Assembly: GCF_025961205.1 (NCBI RefSeq)
Contig: NZ_JAOQNH010000003.1
Span: 826,501-890,500 of the forward strand
Direction: 5' to 3'
Origin: Azospirillum fermentarium
GTDB taxonomy: Bacteria; Pseudomonadota; Alphaproteobacteria; Azospirillales; Azospirillaceae
Length of the DNA: 64,000 nt
A model generated the notes under the pieces. It was not told the DNA's origin. It searched no databases and saw only the letters and a program-made list of their open reading frames with translations. Position numbers and translations under genes: made by a program. Below, piece after piece: positions 1-9,494 of this stretch (the first letter of the stretch is position 1; each line of letters starts with the position of its first letter).

Positions 1-895
1 GCACGCGGTCCAGCGCCACGCCGAACCCCAGATCGGCCAGACGCGCCGCCGCCGCCGCGAAACGGGCCGGGGACAGCCCGGCTTCCCAACTGGCAAGTTC
101 CACCGTCAGCCGCCCGCGCACCTCCGCCGGAATGGCGCGGACCAGATCGCCGAAACCGTCGTCCAGCACGGTGGCGCTGTGCAGGTCGAAGGAAAAACGC
201 CGCCGCGTGGCGCCGCGGTCGCGGGCGATGTGGCGCAGCAGCCCGCGGTCGAGCATGGCTCCCACCTCGTGCCGCAGCCATTCGTCCCGGTGCAGCGCCA
301 GATCCAGGCGGGAATCCAGCTCGTCCAGCGACACCGCCAGTTCGGTCAGCACCGGCTTCGGCGCCGCCGGGTCGGCGAAGGACCACAGGGTTTCTTCCCG
401 CAGCAGCGGTTCCACATTGGCCCCGGCCAGGGTGCGTTCCATCTCCAAGAGCCGGCCCAGGGTGGCGCCGGACACCGGCGGGGTGACGGTGGCCGAGGCC
501 GCCGGCGCGTCCGCAGCCCCCGGCATCAGGTCGGCGATCAGCCGCGGCACCTCGGTCCCCAGGTCGTAGACCCGGCACTGCACCAGCCCATAGCTGTGAT
601 GGCGCAGCACATGGGACAGCGCCGACGCACCACGCTCCAGCGCGTCCCGCGCCGCCACCGGCGCGATCACCAGCACCCGGAATCCCGGCAGGCGGAACAC
701 CTCGCGCGGGTGGGGGCCGGCCCAGCTTTCCAGATAATGCAGCAGCGACAGGGAAAAGCGCGGATCGTCGGCGTGCTCGATGGCCCCCATGTCCACCAGC
801 AGCGCCGCCATGCCGGCACCGTGGGCGCGCAGATCCAGCAGGCGACGGACCAGGGCGGGATCGAGAGGGACCGCAGCGGGGGAATGGGGCTTCAT
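1..895 (-). CDS. Degenerate EAL-like domain protein (truncated by window edge)
   Basis: The frame is open from an ATG at 895 down to the window edge, so at least 298 codons are present and the C-terminus is missing. From about residue 235 the protein reads like the middle of an EAL (c-di-GMP phosphodiesterase-type) domain: a FSFDLHSATVLDDGF stretch matches the usual strand-helix after the catalytic face, followed by LTVELASWEAG and a LADLGFGVALD stretch. The catalytic EAL signature is not visible in the part seen. The N-terminal 150 residues are not recognised. It lies 95 bp downstream of atpG on the same strand and could be read through from the ATPase operon. The likely role is a non-catalytic, EAL-derived regulatory or scaffold protein; this is inference. 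Confidence 0.55.
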   Translation of the reverse strand, partial: MKPHSPAAVPLDPALVRRLLDLRAHGAGMAALLVDMGAIEHADDPRFSLSLLHYLESWAGPHPREVFRLPGFRVLVIAPVAARDALERGASALSHVLRHHSYGLVQCRVYDLGTEVPRLIADLMPGAADAPAASATVTPPVSGATLGRLLEMERTLAGANVEPLLREETLWSFADPAAPKPVLTELAVSLDELDSRLDLALHRDEWLRHEVGAMLDRGLLRHIARDRGATRRRFSFDLHSATVLDDGFGDLVRAIPAEVRGRLTVELASWEAGLSPARFAAAAARLADLGFGVALDRV

Positions 896-990
896 GGTCG
901 TATGCTCCGCAAGGGGCGCGGACAGGCCAGACAGAAGATCGTATTTGAACGATTTTCGCGCCACTTCCCCAATCCTGCAATGGTACGCTT

Positions 991-1833
991 TTACACACCT
1001 CCCGCCGACAATTCGATGACCTCGTTGGTGATATCCTCTTGACGCAAACGCCGCTCTGCCGCAGTCAGGCTGGTCAGCGTCTCGTCCACGTTGCGCCGGG
1101 CCGACACCATGACGACCAGACGGGCGGCGTTTTCCGCGGCGAAGCTTTCCATGGCGGCGTGCATCAACTGGGCGAACAGGTATTCGTCCGCCAGCCGTTC
1201 GACCAGCCGTTGCGGCTCCAGATTGACCAGCGGCGGCGGCCCGGCCGCCCCCGATCCGGTCACGCGGGCCGGGTCCACCGGCAGCAGCCCGTCGCGCACG
1301 ATGCGTTCGGCGGCCCCCTCCACCCGCGGATAGACCACATCGATGCGGCCCAGGGTGCCGTCCAGAACACCGGCATAGATCGCCTCGGCCACGGCGCGGG
1401 CGGTGGCGGGCACGGCGTCGGTGTGGGTGGCCATGGCCACCGACCAGCCGACCGGCCGACCGCGTTCCTGCGCCAGCAGGACACCGCGGCTGCCCACCAC
1501 CCACAGCGTTCCGGCGTCCGCCACCGCCGCCAGCAGCCGTTCGGTGAAGGCGCCGGTGAATCCGTGCTCGGGCGTGAACAGGATGACGGTGGTGTGCGCA
1601 TGGAACCCGTTGCCGAACACCGGGCGGATGCCCCCGGCGGGCAGCCGGTCGAGCAGCGCCACCCCGCGGGCCAGGGCCGCGGCCATGATGCCGGCATAGG
1701 CACGGATGGCCGGTAGCGCGTCCGCCGCCTGCCGCTGGCGCACGGCGGCCAGCGAGCGCATGGCGTCCACCACCTGCCGCAACCCTTCGATGTTGCGGCG
1801 CCGGGCGGTGACCTCGGCCAGCCGTTCGGCCAT
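991..1833 (-). CDS. atpG: N-type ATPase gamma subunit
   Basis: The 280-residue protein is the central stalk subunit of a rotary F-type ATPase. The N-terminal coiled-coil helix (RRRNIEGLRQVVDAMRSLA) and the C-terminal helix with LRQEDITNEVIEL are the family signatures that form the antiparallel shaft turning inside the alpha3beta3 head. It starts 2 bases after the atpA stop and is the last gene of the operon, as expected for the atpDCQRBEFAG order of N-ATPases. Length is close to that of standard gamma subunits. I see nothing broken in it. Confidence 0.93.
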   Translation of the reverse strand: MAERLAEVTARRRNIEGLRQVVDAMRSLAAVRQRQAADALPAIRAYAGIMAAALARGVALLDRLPAGGIRPVFGNGFHAHTTVILFTPEHGFTGAFTERLLAAVADAGTLWVVGSRGVLLAQERGRPVGWSVAMATHTDAVPATARAVAEAIYAGVLDGTLGRIDVVYPRVEGAAERIVRDGLLPVDPARVTGSGAAGPPPLVNLEPQRLVERLADEYLFAQLMHAAMESFAAENAARLVVMVSARRNVDETLTSLTAAERRLRQEDITNEVIELSAGGV

Positions 1834-1835
1834 GG

Positions 1836-3311
1836 CTATTTCCCCCCGGTTGCCAGTGCCTGGCGCACCGCGTCCATCAGCCGGTCGCGGGCGGCGGGAT
1901 CGATGCCCGCCACCGCCCCGGCCAGCGTGGCGCGGAAGGCCGGAATCCGCTCCAGCGGCAGCGAATCGAGCAGCCCTTCGGTCAGGGCCAGCAGGGCCGC
2001 CACCTGCAGCGCCAGCGGCTGCGGCGCCAGCCGCGGCTGGGCCAGCAGGGCGCGCATCCGCCGCCCATGGTCCACGGCACGGGCGGTGCGGGCGTCCACC
2101 ATGCCGCCGAAGCGGGTGAAGGCTTCCAGTTCCAGGAACTGGGCGTAATCCAGCCGCAGGCTTTCGGCCAGGGTGCGCAGGGGGCCGGGCTGGGTCTTGC
2201 CCCCCACCCGCGACACGCTGCGGCCCACGTCCACCGCCGGCTTCTGCCCCTCGTGGAACAGCTTGGCGTCCAGGCAGATCTGCCCGTCGGTGATGGAGAT
2301 CAGGTTGGTGGGGATATAGGCGCTGAGGTTGCCGGCCTGCGTCTCGGCGATGGGCAGTGCGGTCAGGGAGCCGCCGCCGAGCGCGGCGGTCAGCTTGGCC
2401 GCCCGCTCCAGCAGGCGGGCGTGGAGATAGAACACGTCGCCGGGGTACGCCTCCCGCCCCGGCGGGCGGCGCAGCAGCAGCGACAATTGCCGGTGAATGG
2501 CGGCGTGCTTGGTCAGGTCATCGACGATCACCAGGGCGTGGCGCCCGGAATCGCGGAAATACTCGGCCATGGTAAAGCCGGCGAAGGGGGCCAGCCATTG
2601 CAGCCCCGGTGCGGCATCGGACGGCGCCACCACGAACAGGGTATGGGCGCCCGCCCCGCCACGGCGCACCGCCTCCACCACCTCGCGCACGCTGGAGGAT
2701 TTCTGGCCGATGGCGATGTAGACGCAGACCACATCCCCGCCGGTCTGGTTGAGGATGGCATCCACGGCGATGGCGGTCTTGCCGGTCGCGCGGTCGCCGA
2801 TGATGAGTTCGCGCTGTCCGCGGCCCAGGGGGAACAGGGCGTCCACCACCAGCGTGCCGGTGGCCATGGCCTCGGTCACCGCCGCCCGCGCGGCGATGGG
2901 CGGGGCCGGGCGTTCCACCGGGTCCAGCCGCTCCGCCGCCACCGCCGGCCCGTCGTCCAGCGGGCGGCCCAGGGGGTCGAGCACGCGGCCCAGCACCCCC
3001 TCGCCCACCGGCACCGACAGGATCTGCCCGCTGCCGCGCACCCGGTCGCCGGCCATCAGGTGGGACGAATCCCCCAGCAGCACGCAGCCGATGGTGTCCT
3101 CGTCCAGATCCTCGGCCAGGGCGGCGACGTCGCCGGGGAACAGCAGCACCTCCCCCGCCCGCGCGTCGGCGAGGCCGGAGACGCGGGCGATGCCGTCGCC
3201 CACCGATTCGATGCGGCCCACGCTGTCCACCCGTGCCGTGGTGTCGGCATCGGCCAGCCGCGCCCCGGCCTCGCCGGTCCAGGCGTCAAGGGACTGGGAG
3301 AGGCTCGGCAT
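1836..3311 (-). CDS. atpA: N-type ATPase alpha subunit
   Basis: The 491-residue non-catalytic nucleotide-binding subunit. Walker A is GDRATGKT (residues 172-179); the [10 protein letters not shown] segment holds the arginine that reaches into the neighbouring beta site. The ATG at 3311 was chosen over upstream in-frame codons because it begins the normal N-terminus ([11 protein letters not shown]) and follows the atpF reading frame with a 26-base overlap, which suggests translational coupling. The protein is slightly shorter than the usual roughly 510 residues of housekeeping F1 alpha, as is common in N-ATPases. Confidence 0.95.
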   Translation of the reverse strand: MPSLSQSLDAWTGEAGARLADADTTARVDSVGRIESVGDGIARVSGLADARAGEVLLFPGDVAALAEDLDEDTIGCVLLGDSSHLMAGDRVRGSGQILSVPVGEGVLGRVLDPLGRPLDDGPAVAAERLDPVERPAPPIAARAAVTEAMATGTLVVDALFPLGRGQRELIIGDRATGKTAIAVDAILNQTGGDVVCVYIAIGQKSSSVREVVEAVRRGGAGAHTLFVVAPSDAAPGLQWLAPFAGFTMAEYFRDSGRHALVIVDDLTKHAAIHRQLSLLLRRPPGREAYPGDVFYLHARLLERAAKLTAALGGGSLTALPIAETQAGNLSAYIPTNLISITDGQICLDAKLFHEGQKPAVDVGRSVSRVGGKTQPGPLRTLAESLRLDYAQFLELEAFTRFGGMVDARTARAVDHGRRMRALLAQPRLAPQPLALQVAALLALTEGLLDSLPLERIPAFRATLAGAVAGIDPAARDRLMDAVRQALATGGK

Positions 3312-4053
3312 CGGCAGGTTCCTTTCGCGCCCGCTCCGCCGCCACGGCGGCATCCAGCACGCCGCGCCAGGATTGGGCCAGCACCAGGGCGGGGAAATGC
3401 AACTCCACCCCCGCCACCAGGGCGGGGTCGGTGTGGATGTCGAGCGGGACCGGACGGCCCAGCACCGCCGACAGGTGCGCCCCCCACGCCGCACGGGTGG
3501 CGGCGTCCACCGGATGGGCGGCGACGACCGTCAGGGTGTCCCCCGGCGGCAGCAGGCGGGCGCGGCGTTCGTCGGGTTCCGCCGCCAGCGCATCGCAGGC
3601 GCGGGCGAACAGCACCGGGGTCGCATCCGCCGCCACATCGGCCACCAGCCGTCCGGCGAGTGCGGCGGCCAGGGTGACGGCGCGGCCCTTCAGCCCGGCC
3701 AGCGCATCGGTGCGTTCCTGCGCCAGCCGGGCGCGGGTGTCGGCCAGCAGCCGGTCTGCCTCGGCCTGGGCGGATTTTGCCAGGGCGGCGCGCTCGGCCT
3801 CCGCCGCCGTGTGGGCTTGGTCCAGCAGGCCGGCGCGTTCGGCCTCCAATGCCGCGCGCTCGGCGTCCACCGCGCGGCGGGCCTCCTCGGCGGCGGTGCG
3901 TTCGGCGGCGGCGGCCGTGTGGATGCGCGCCTCCTCCGCCTCCCGCGCGGCGATCACGGCCAGCACGGGGCGCCACAGGAACCGGCGCAGCAACCACACC
4001 AGCACCAGGAAATTGACCGTCTGCAGGGCGATGGTCCAGCCGTCGATGGTCAT
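3286..4053 (-). CDS. atpF: N-type ATPase b subunit, long form with delta-like C-terminal part
   Basis: The 255-residue peripheral stalk subunit has one N-terminal membrane helix (about residues 7-27), then a long Ala/Glu/Arg-rich coiled coil to about residue 140, then a globular C-terminal section of about 110 residues. Ordinary b subunits stop near 160 residues. N-ATPase operons lack a separate delta gene (atpH), and family knowledge says their b subunit carries delta-like sequence at its C-terminus; the present length and the absence of atpH in the operon agree. GAGGGGGA precedes the ATG. The gene lies 256 bp after atpE, the only large gap in the operon. Confidence 0.88.
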   Translation of the reverse strand: MTIDGWTIALQTVNFLVLVWLLRRFLWRPVLAVIAAREAEEARIHTAAAAERTAAEEARRAVDAERAALEAERAGLLDQAHTAAEAERAALAKSAQAEADRLLADTRARLAQERTDALAGLKGRAVTLAAALAGRLVADVAADATPVLFARACDALAAEPDERRARLLPPGDTLTVVAAHPVDAATRAAWGAHLSAVLGRPVPLDIHTDPALVAGVELHFPALVLAQSWRGVLDAAVAAERARKEPADAEPLPVP

Positions 4054-4121
4054 CGGCCGTCCCCCTCAATTCTTCTAAGGCAATCGAATGAAAGGTCTCT
4101 TTTCCAGATTTTAGGATTACC

Positions 4122-4236
4122 GTCATTCCCGCGAAGGCGGGAATCCAGTGCGCGCGTCCGCGCGCCATATGAGTCACGAGGACTCATGTCGCCGCTGTCG
4201 CGGCTCTCGCTGGATTCCCGCCTTCGCGGGAATGAC
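4122..4236. repeat. Multi-hairpin palindromic element between atpE and atpF
   Basis: Perfect 27-base terminal inverted repeats (4122-4148 and 4210-4236), each arm itself a palindrome around ATTCCCGCgaaGGCGGGAAT. Between them lie smaller hairpins: GCGCGCgtccGCGCGC-like at 4150-4166, ATGAGTcacgaggACTCAT around 4169-4188, and a GCCGCtgtcGCGGC unit near 4190-4204. The ATTCCCGC...GCGGGAAT arms resemble REP/dRS3-like dispersed repeats of many proteobacteria. It sits inside the operon and accounts for most of the 256-bp atpE-atpF gap. Confidence 0.85.
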
Positions 4237-4309
4237 GAAAAACCCAAGAGAGTTCCGAGAACCTTCATCCGACCGCCCTGTTCATTCGTCTTGGTCAAAG
4301 CGGCCCCGA

Positions 4310-4549
4310 TCAGGCGAAGGGGTTGGCGAACAGCAGCAGCAGCGCCACCACCAGACAATAGATCGCCATGGTCTCGATCATCGCCAGCCCGACGAACAGG
4401 GTGCGCGACAGGGTGTTGGCCGCTTCGGGCTGGCGGGCGATGGCCTCCATGGCGGCGGCGACGGCGCGGCCCTCGGCCAGCGCCGGGCCGATGGCCCCGA
4501 AGGACACGGCCAAGGCCGCGGCCAGGATGCTGATCATCTGGACGGTCAT
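4310..4549 (-). CDS. atpE: N-type ATPase c subunit (rotor ring)
   Basis: The 79-residue two-helix proteolipid contains the polar loop ARQPEA (38-43) joining both helices. The ATG at 4549 was chosen because GAGGGGATGAGACC upstream gives a Shine-Dalgarno site and the resulting protein has normal c length; an in-frame start 11 codons further upstream would overlap atpB. Ion-site residues are E26 in helix 1 and E59-T60 with Y64 in helix 2, that is, a double-carboxylate site. In Na+-type rings such as Ilyobacter the first-helix ligand is Gln. The Burkholderia N-ATPase ring with two carboxylates has been described as proton-binding, so coupling to H+ rather than Na+ is possible here. The assignment as c is secure; the coupling ion is not. 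Confidence 0.94.
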   Translation of the reverse strand: MTVQMISILAAALAVSFGAIGPALAEGRAVAAAMEAIARQPEAANTLSRTLFVGLAMIETMAIYCLVVALLLLFANPFA

Positions 4550-4553
4550 GGTC

Positions 4554-5228
4554 TCATCCCCTCTCGATGGTTCCGGCGGCACCGGCGATGAAGACGGCGG
4601 CCAGGATGGTGAAGATATACGCCTGAACCAGCCCGGTCAGGGTTTCCAGCAGCATCAGCGGCACCGGCACGAACAGCCCGGCCAGCGCCAGCACGATGCC
4701 GATGACGAACTCCCCGCTCATGACATTGCCGAACAGGCGCACCATCAGCGAAAAGGCCCGCGTCACCTCCCCCAGAAGGTTCAGCGGCAGCATCAGCACC
4801 GTCGGATGGGCGAAGCCGGCCATATAGCCGCGCACCCCCCGCCCGCGCACGCCATAGAACTGGGTGGCAGCGAACACCACCAGCGCCAGCGCCGCCGCGG
4901 TTTCCAGCGACGCGGTGGGCGGATGCACGCCGGGCAGCAGCCCCGACAGGTTCGCCACCGCCAGATAGAGAAACAGCGTGCCCAGCAGCGGCAGATACCG
5001 CCGCCCATCGGTCTGCATGGCGTCCGACACCTGCCCGGCAATGGTCAGGACGGTCAGCTCCAGCACCGTCTGGCGCCGCCCGCCCCCCGCCGGGGACAGG
5101 CGGTGGGTCAGCAGCGCCGACGCCACCGCCATCACCGCCATCAGCCCCCAGGTGGTGACCACCGGCAGCGTCACCGGCACCGGCCCGATGGTGAAGACCA
5201 CGGCCACCGTCAGCGGTGAGTCGCTCAT
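4554..5228 (-). CDS. atpB: N-type ATPase a subunit
   Basis: The 224-residue membrane protein has about five to six hydrophobic helices. The essential arginine is R164 in [14 protein letters not shown], which interacts with the c-ring carboxylate. The ATG at 5228 overlaps the atpR stop by four bases (ATGA) and the stop lies 4 bases before the atpE start, so it is tightly packed in the operon. Its short length is typical of N-type a subunits, which lack the long N-terminal part of canonical subunit a. Confidence 0.94.
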   Translation of the reverse strand: MSDSPLTVAVVFTIGPVPVTLPVVTTWGLMAVMAVASALLTHRLSPAGGGRRQTVLELTVLTIAGQVSDAMQTDGRRYLPLLGTLFLYLAVANLSGLLPGVHPPTASLETAAALALVVFAATQFYGVRGRGVRGYMAGFAHPTVLMLPLNLLGEVTRAFSLMVRLFGNVMSGEFVIGIVLALAGLFVPVPLMLLETLTGLVQAYIFTILAAVFIAGAAGTIERG

Positions 5229-5587
5229 GATCCCCTCCCCCGGCGCAGCATCACCCGCCGCGCCCCTTCGAAACCCGCCAGGGCGGCCAGCAGCACCGGC
5301 GCCCCCTGGAACGCCGCCACCACGAACACCCCGGCGGCCAGCGCGAAACGGCCCAGATGCAGCGCCACCCCGGCTAGAGCGTGTTTCCGTTGACCGGAAA
5401 CACGCTCTCTCTCTGCCTCTTCCTCAAACGCCGGCGCCGCATCCGCGGCTTGGCTTCCGCGGCACGTGCCGCCCAGCAGCAGCCGCACCTCCGCCGCCAG
5501 GGCGCGGAAGAAGACCGCCCCCACGGCGGCCCCGGCCGCCAGCCCCGCCAGGATGGGCAGGGGCGACAGGTCCAGCGGTGCGCTCAT
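5225..5587 (-). CDS. atpR: N-ATPase accessory membrane protein AtpR carrying a repeat-encoded insertion
   Basis: The 120-residue small membrane protein of N-ATPase operons has helix 1 at about residues 8-33 and two more helices after residue 73. AtpR is thought to help the c ring through a conserved Arg in a membrane region; family members are usually about 85-100 residues. Residues 39-72 are a hydrophilic charged stretch (EEEAERERVSGQRKHA) encoded exactly by a 99-bp palindromic repeat (5374-5472). Removing it leaves an 87-residue protein of ordinary size with the loop between helices 1 and 2 closed. The frame is kept because 99 is divisible by three and the copy has no stop in this frame. 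Both ends overlap neighbours by four bases (atpQ, atpB). Confidence 0.85.
   Translation of the reverse strand: MSAPLDLSPLPILAGLAAGAAVGAVFFRALAAEVRLLLGGTCRGSQAADAAPAFEEEAERERVSGQRKHALAGVALHLGRFALAAGVFVVAAFQGAPVLLAALAGFEGARRVMLRRGRGS
5374..5472. repeat. 99-bp palindromic element inserted in frame inside atpR
   Basis: The element begins CTAGAGCGTGTTTCC and includes a perfect hairpin (AGAGCGTGTTTCC, loop GTTGAC, GGAAACACGCTCT) and GGCACGTGCC near its other end. The reverse complement of 32941-33039 matches it without gaps at 95 of 99 positions (differences at element positions 1, 5, 33 and 34). The other copy is intergenic, so this is a mobile or dispersed repeat rather than ancestral atpR sequence. 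Confidence 0.92.
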
Positions 5588-5876
5588 TCCCGGCCGATCC
5601 TTTCCCACGCCAGCCGGCAGCCGACGACGACGCCGGCGAACAGCAGCGACACGCTCCAGAAAATGCCCGAGTCCGGCCAGCCCAGCGTCCGGTCCAACCA
5701 GCGCCCGGCGAACAGCCCCAGCAGGGACGGCGCCACCACCAGCCAGCCCAGCGCCCCGATCATCGCCAGATTGCGGGCCAGGGGCCGTTCCCCCGTGGAC
5801 AGCCACAGGGCACGGCGTTCGCGGTGCCGGCGCACCGGGTCGGCCAGATGATGGCCGTCGGGGTCGGGGGGACGGG

Positions 5877-5880
<4 letters not shown>
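5584..5880 (-). CDS. atpQ: N-ATPase accessory membrane protein AtpQ (AtpI-like)
   Basis: The 98-residue protein has a charged N-terminal 35 residues followed by two membrane helices (about 39-60 and 72-92) separated by a short GRWLDRTLGWPDS loop, the layout of the AtpI/AtpQ group whose members assist ring assembly or cation binding. It overlaps atpC by four bases at its start and atpR by four at its end, so all three are likely translated in coupling. Identity rests on position between atpC and atpR and on topology, since these small proteins diverge quickly. Confidence 0.82.
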
Positions 5881-7819
<1,939 letters not shown>

Positions 7820-7883
7820 TCACCGCGGCCGGCCCGCCCGCGGCATGGCTGCCGCGCGGGGAAAGCGGATCACGCCGCCAAAA

Positions 7884-8723
7884 TCACGCCGCCAGAATGG
7901 CCCGCAGCCCTTCGAACGCCGGGTCCAGAACGGTGGCGTCGGCGTCGTCGGGATAGACGGCGTAGATGGGCAGGGTCAGCGGGTGTTCCTCCGCCAGGAT
8001 CTCGCCCATGCCGGCATCCACCAGCGGCTGCACCAGCGGGCGGGGGAAATGGCCGGTGCCGCCGCACTGTTTGACGAAATCAAGCCCCAGCGTGCCCACA
8101 CCGATGGACACGGGGGACGATTGCGCGTCGGGGCGCTGCAGGCTGATGTTGCGGCGGAAGGTTTCGCCCCAATCGATATGGACGTACGGCGCGTCCCCGC
8201 CCCCGTCGCCCGCCGGCATGCGGAACAGCACCAGTTCCTCTTCCAGCAGCAGATGCACCGACAGCCCCGGCAGGGCGCGGGGGGAATAGAGAACCGCCAG
8301 ATCCAGCGTGCCGTCCTGGAGCCGCTGCAACAGCCCGTCGGGCAGACCCACGTCGCAGCGCAGCGCGATGTCGGGGGCGTTCTGGCGCATCCAGGGAATC
8401 CAGCGGTTCAGCAGGCGGTTCCACACCCCCGCCTCGCCCCCCATGCGCAGCAGCGCCCGGTGGCCGGCGGGCAGTGCGGCTTCCTGGCGGGCCACTTCCC
8501 ACAGGCGCAGCATGGCGGCGGCGTGGCGCTGGAAGCGGCTGCCGGCGGCGGTGAGGCTGGCGCCGGTCTTGTTGCGCACGAACAGGCGGCAACCGAGACG
8601 CTGTTCAAGCTGGCGGATGCGGGCGCTGACCGTCGATTGGGTGACGTGGAGCCGGGCCGCGGCGGCGACGAAACCGCCCGCGGCCACCACTTCCAGAAAC
8701 GTCCGGGCCATTTCGATATCCAT
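7884..8723 (-). CDS. LysR-type transcriptional regulator
   Basis: A 279-residue protein with an N-terminal winged helix-turn-helix (MARTFLEVVAAGGFVAAAARLHVTQSTVSARIRQLEQRLG) and a periplasmic-binding-like effector domain. I chose the ATG at 8723 because the LysR fold starts there (MDIEMARTFL); a GTG at 8750 is possible. The target is unknown: it lies upstream of and parallel to the atp operon and divergent from the cytochrome c gene. The inverted repeat at 8774-8790, 50 bp upstream of its start, fits autoregulation. Confidence 0.88.
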   Translation of the reverse strand: MDIEMARTFLEVVAAGGFVAAAARLHVTQSTVSARIRQLEQRLGCRLFVRNKTGASLTAAGSRFQRHAAAMLRLWEVARQEAALPAGHRALLRMGGEAGVWNRLLNRWIPWMRQNAPDIALRCDVGLPDGLLQRLQDGTLDLAVLYSPRALPGLSVHLLLEEELVLFRMPAGDGGGDAPYVHIDWGETFRRNISLQRPDAQSSPVSIGVGTLGLDFVKQCGGTGHFPRPLVQPLVDAGMGEILAEEHPLTLPIYAVYPDDADATVLDPAFEGLRAILAA

Positions 8724-8773
8724 GCCGCCCTGCAGCCCTTTGAAAAACACCGTTCGCCGCCGCCACTATAACG

Positions 8774-8790
8774 CATCGGTTTTACCGATG
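8774..8790. promoter_or_regulatory. Candidate LysR operator (T-N11-A)
   Basis: A perfect 7-base inverted repeat CATCGGT-TTT-ACCGATG lies between the LysR gene and cytochrome c. It contains the T-N11-A arrangement (T at 8776, A at 8788) typical of LysR-type binding sites. Assignment to this LysR is inference from position. Confidence 0.45.
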
Positions 8791-8977
8791 ATATCCATCA
8801 ATAAATTTCGCTTTTGGCACCATAGTCGTAGGGTTAGCTTCCGCCATCCATTCAGGGCCGGCGGTCCACCCTCCCCCGCGGCAGGTACAGCCGGAAGATG
8901 TGGTGCATCTTTCGGCATCGGTGCGATTGAGCCTCGCCGGGCATTCCCTGAACCCGTAGACCTTGAGGAGTGCTGAC

Positions 8978-9355
8978 GTGTCGATCACCCGTGTCGTTTT
9001 CTTTGCCTCTGCTCTCGCCCTGAGCGCGACCGCCGCCTATGCCGACGGCGACGCCGCCGCCGGTGAAAAGGTGTTCAACGTCTGCAAGGCGTGCCACACC
9101 ATCGAGGCCGGCGGCCCGAACCGCGTCGGCCCGAACCTGCACGGCATCGTCGGCCGCAAGGCCGGCACCGCCGCCGGCTTCGCCTATTCCAAGCCGATGC
9201 AGGATTTCGGCGTCACCTGGGACGAGGAAAAGCTGAACGCCTACATCACCGATCCCAAGGCCACGGTGCCCGGCAACAAGATGGCCTTCGCCGGTCTGAA
9301 GGACGACGCCAAGCGCGCCGACCTGATCGCCTACCTCAAGAGCCAGTCCCAGTGA
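8978..9355 (+). CDS. Class I cytochrome c (c2/c550-like), periplasmic
   Basis: A 125-residue precursor. The signal peptide (residues 1-22, ending ATAAYA) is followed by a single haem site CKACH and the distal Met ligand in VPGNKMAFAGL, the cytochrome c2/mitochondrial-c pattern. The GTG at 8978 is the likely start because TTGAGGAG at 8963-8970 is a good ribosome-binding site seven bases upstream; reading TTG at 8963 as start would consume that site and add charged residues before the signal peptide. It probably shuttles electrons between the bc1 complex or PQQ/quinoprotein dehydrogenases and an oxidase. Confidence 0.92.
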   Translation: MSITRVVFFASALALSATAAYADGDAAAGEKVFNVCKACHTIEAGGPNRVGPNLHGIVGRKAGTAAGFAYSKPMQDFGVTWDEEKLNAYITDPKATVPGNKMAFAGLKDDAKRADLIAYLKSQSQ

Positions 9356-9360
9356 TTTCG

Positions 9361-9408
9361 TGATCCGGCGGCCGCCCCGTTCCCCCGGCCGGGCGGCCTG
9401 ACGGATCA
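9361..9408. terminator. Hairpin after cytochrome c gene
   Basis: Nested inverted repeats: TGATCCG/CGGATCA outside and GGCCGCCC/GGGCGGCC inside, starting 6 bases after the cytochrome c stop. There is no strong T-run, so it may act as a weak or bidirectional terminator between convergent genes. Confidence 0.55.
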
Positions 9409-9446
9409 CGGCACGCTGTGTGGGGTCCCCTCCCCGCACGACGGGA

Positions 9447-9494
9447 GGACGGTGCCGCGGCGGGTTATCCCCTTATCCCGCCGCGGCACCGTCC
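9447..9494. terminator. 18-bp perfect inverted repeat spanning the stop of the HerA-like gene
   Basis: Arms 9447-9464 and 9477-9494 are perfectly complementary (starting GGACGGTGCCGCGG) with a 12-base loop. The right arm encodes the last residues of the minus-strand ATPase gene and its TAA lies in the loop. It lies between convergent genes, which suggests a transcription or mRNA 3' end structure. Confidence 0.6.

Noticed and set aside
5374-5472. Reading the atpR insertion as an intein or programmed frameshift
   Set aside because: It is only 33 codons, keeps frame, lacks splicing motifs, and matches an intergenic repeat at 95 of 99 bases.
8963-8977. TTG at 8963 as start of the cytochrome c gene
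   Set aside because: These bases are the ribosome-binding site (GAGGAG) for the GTG at 8978, and the signal peptide begins properly there.
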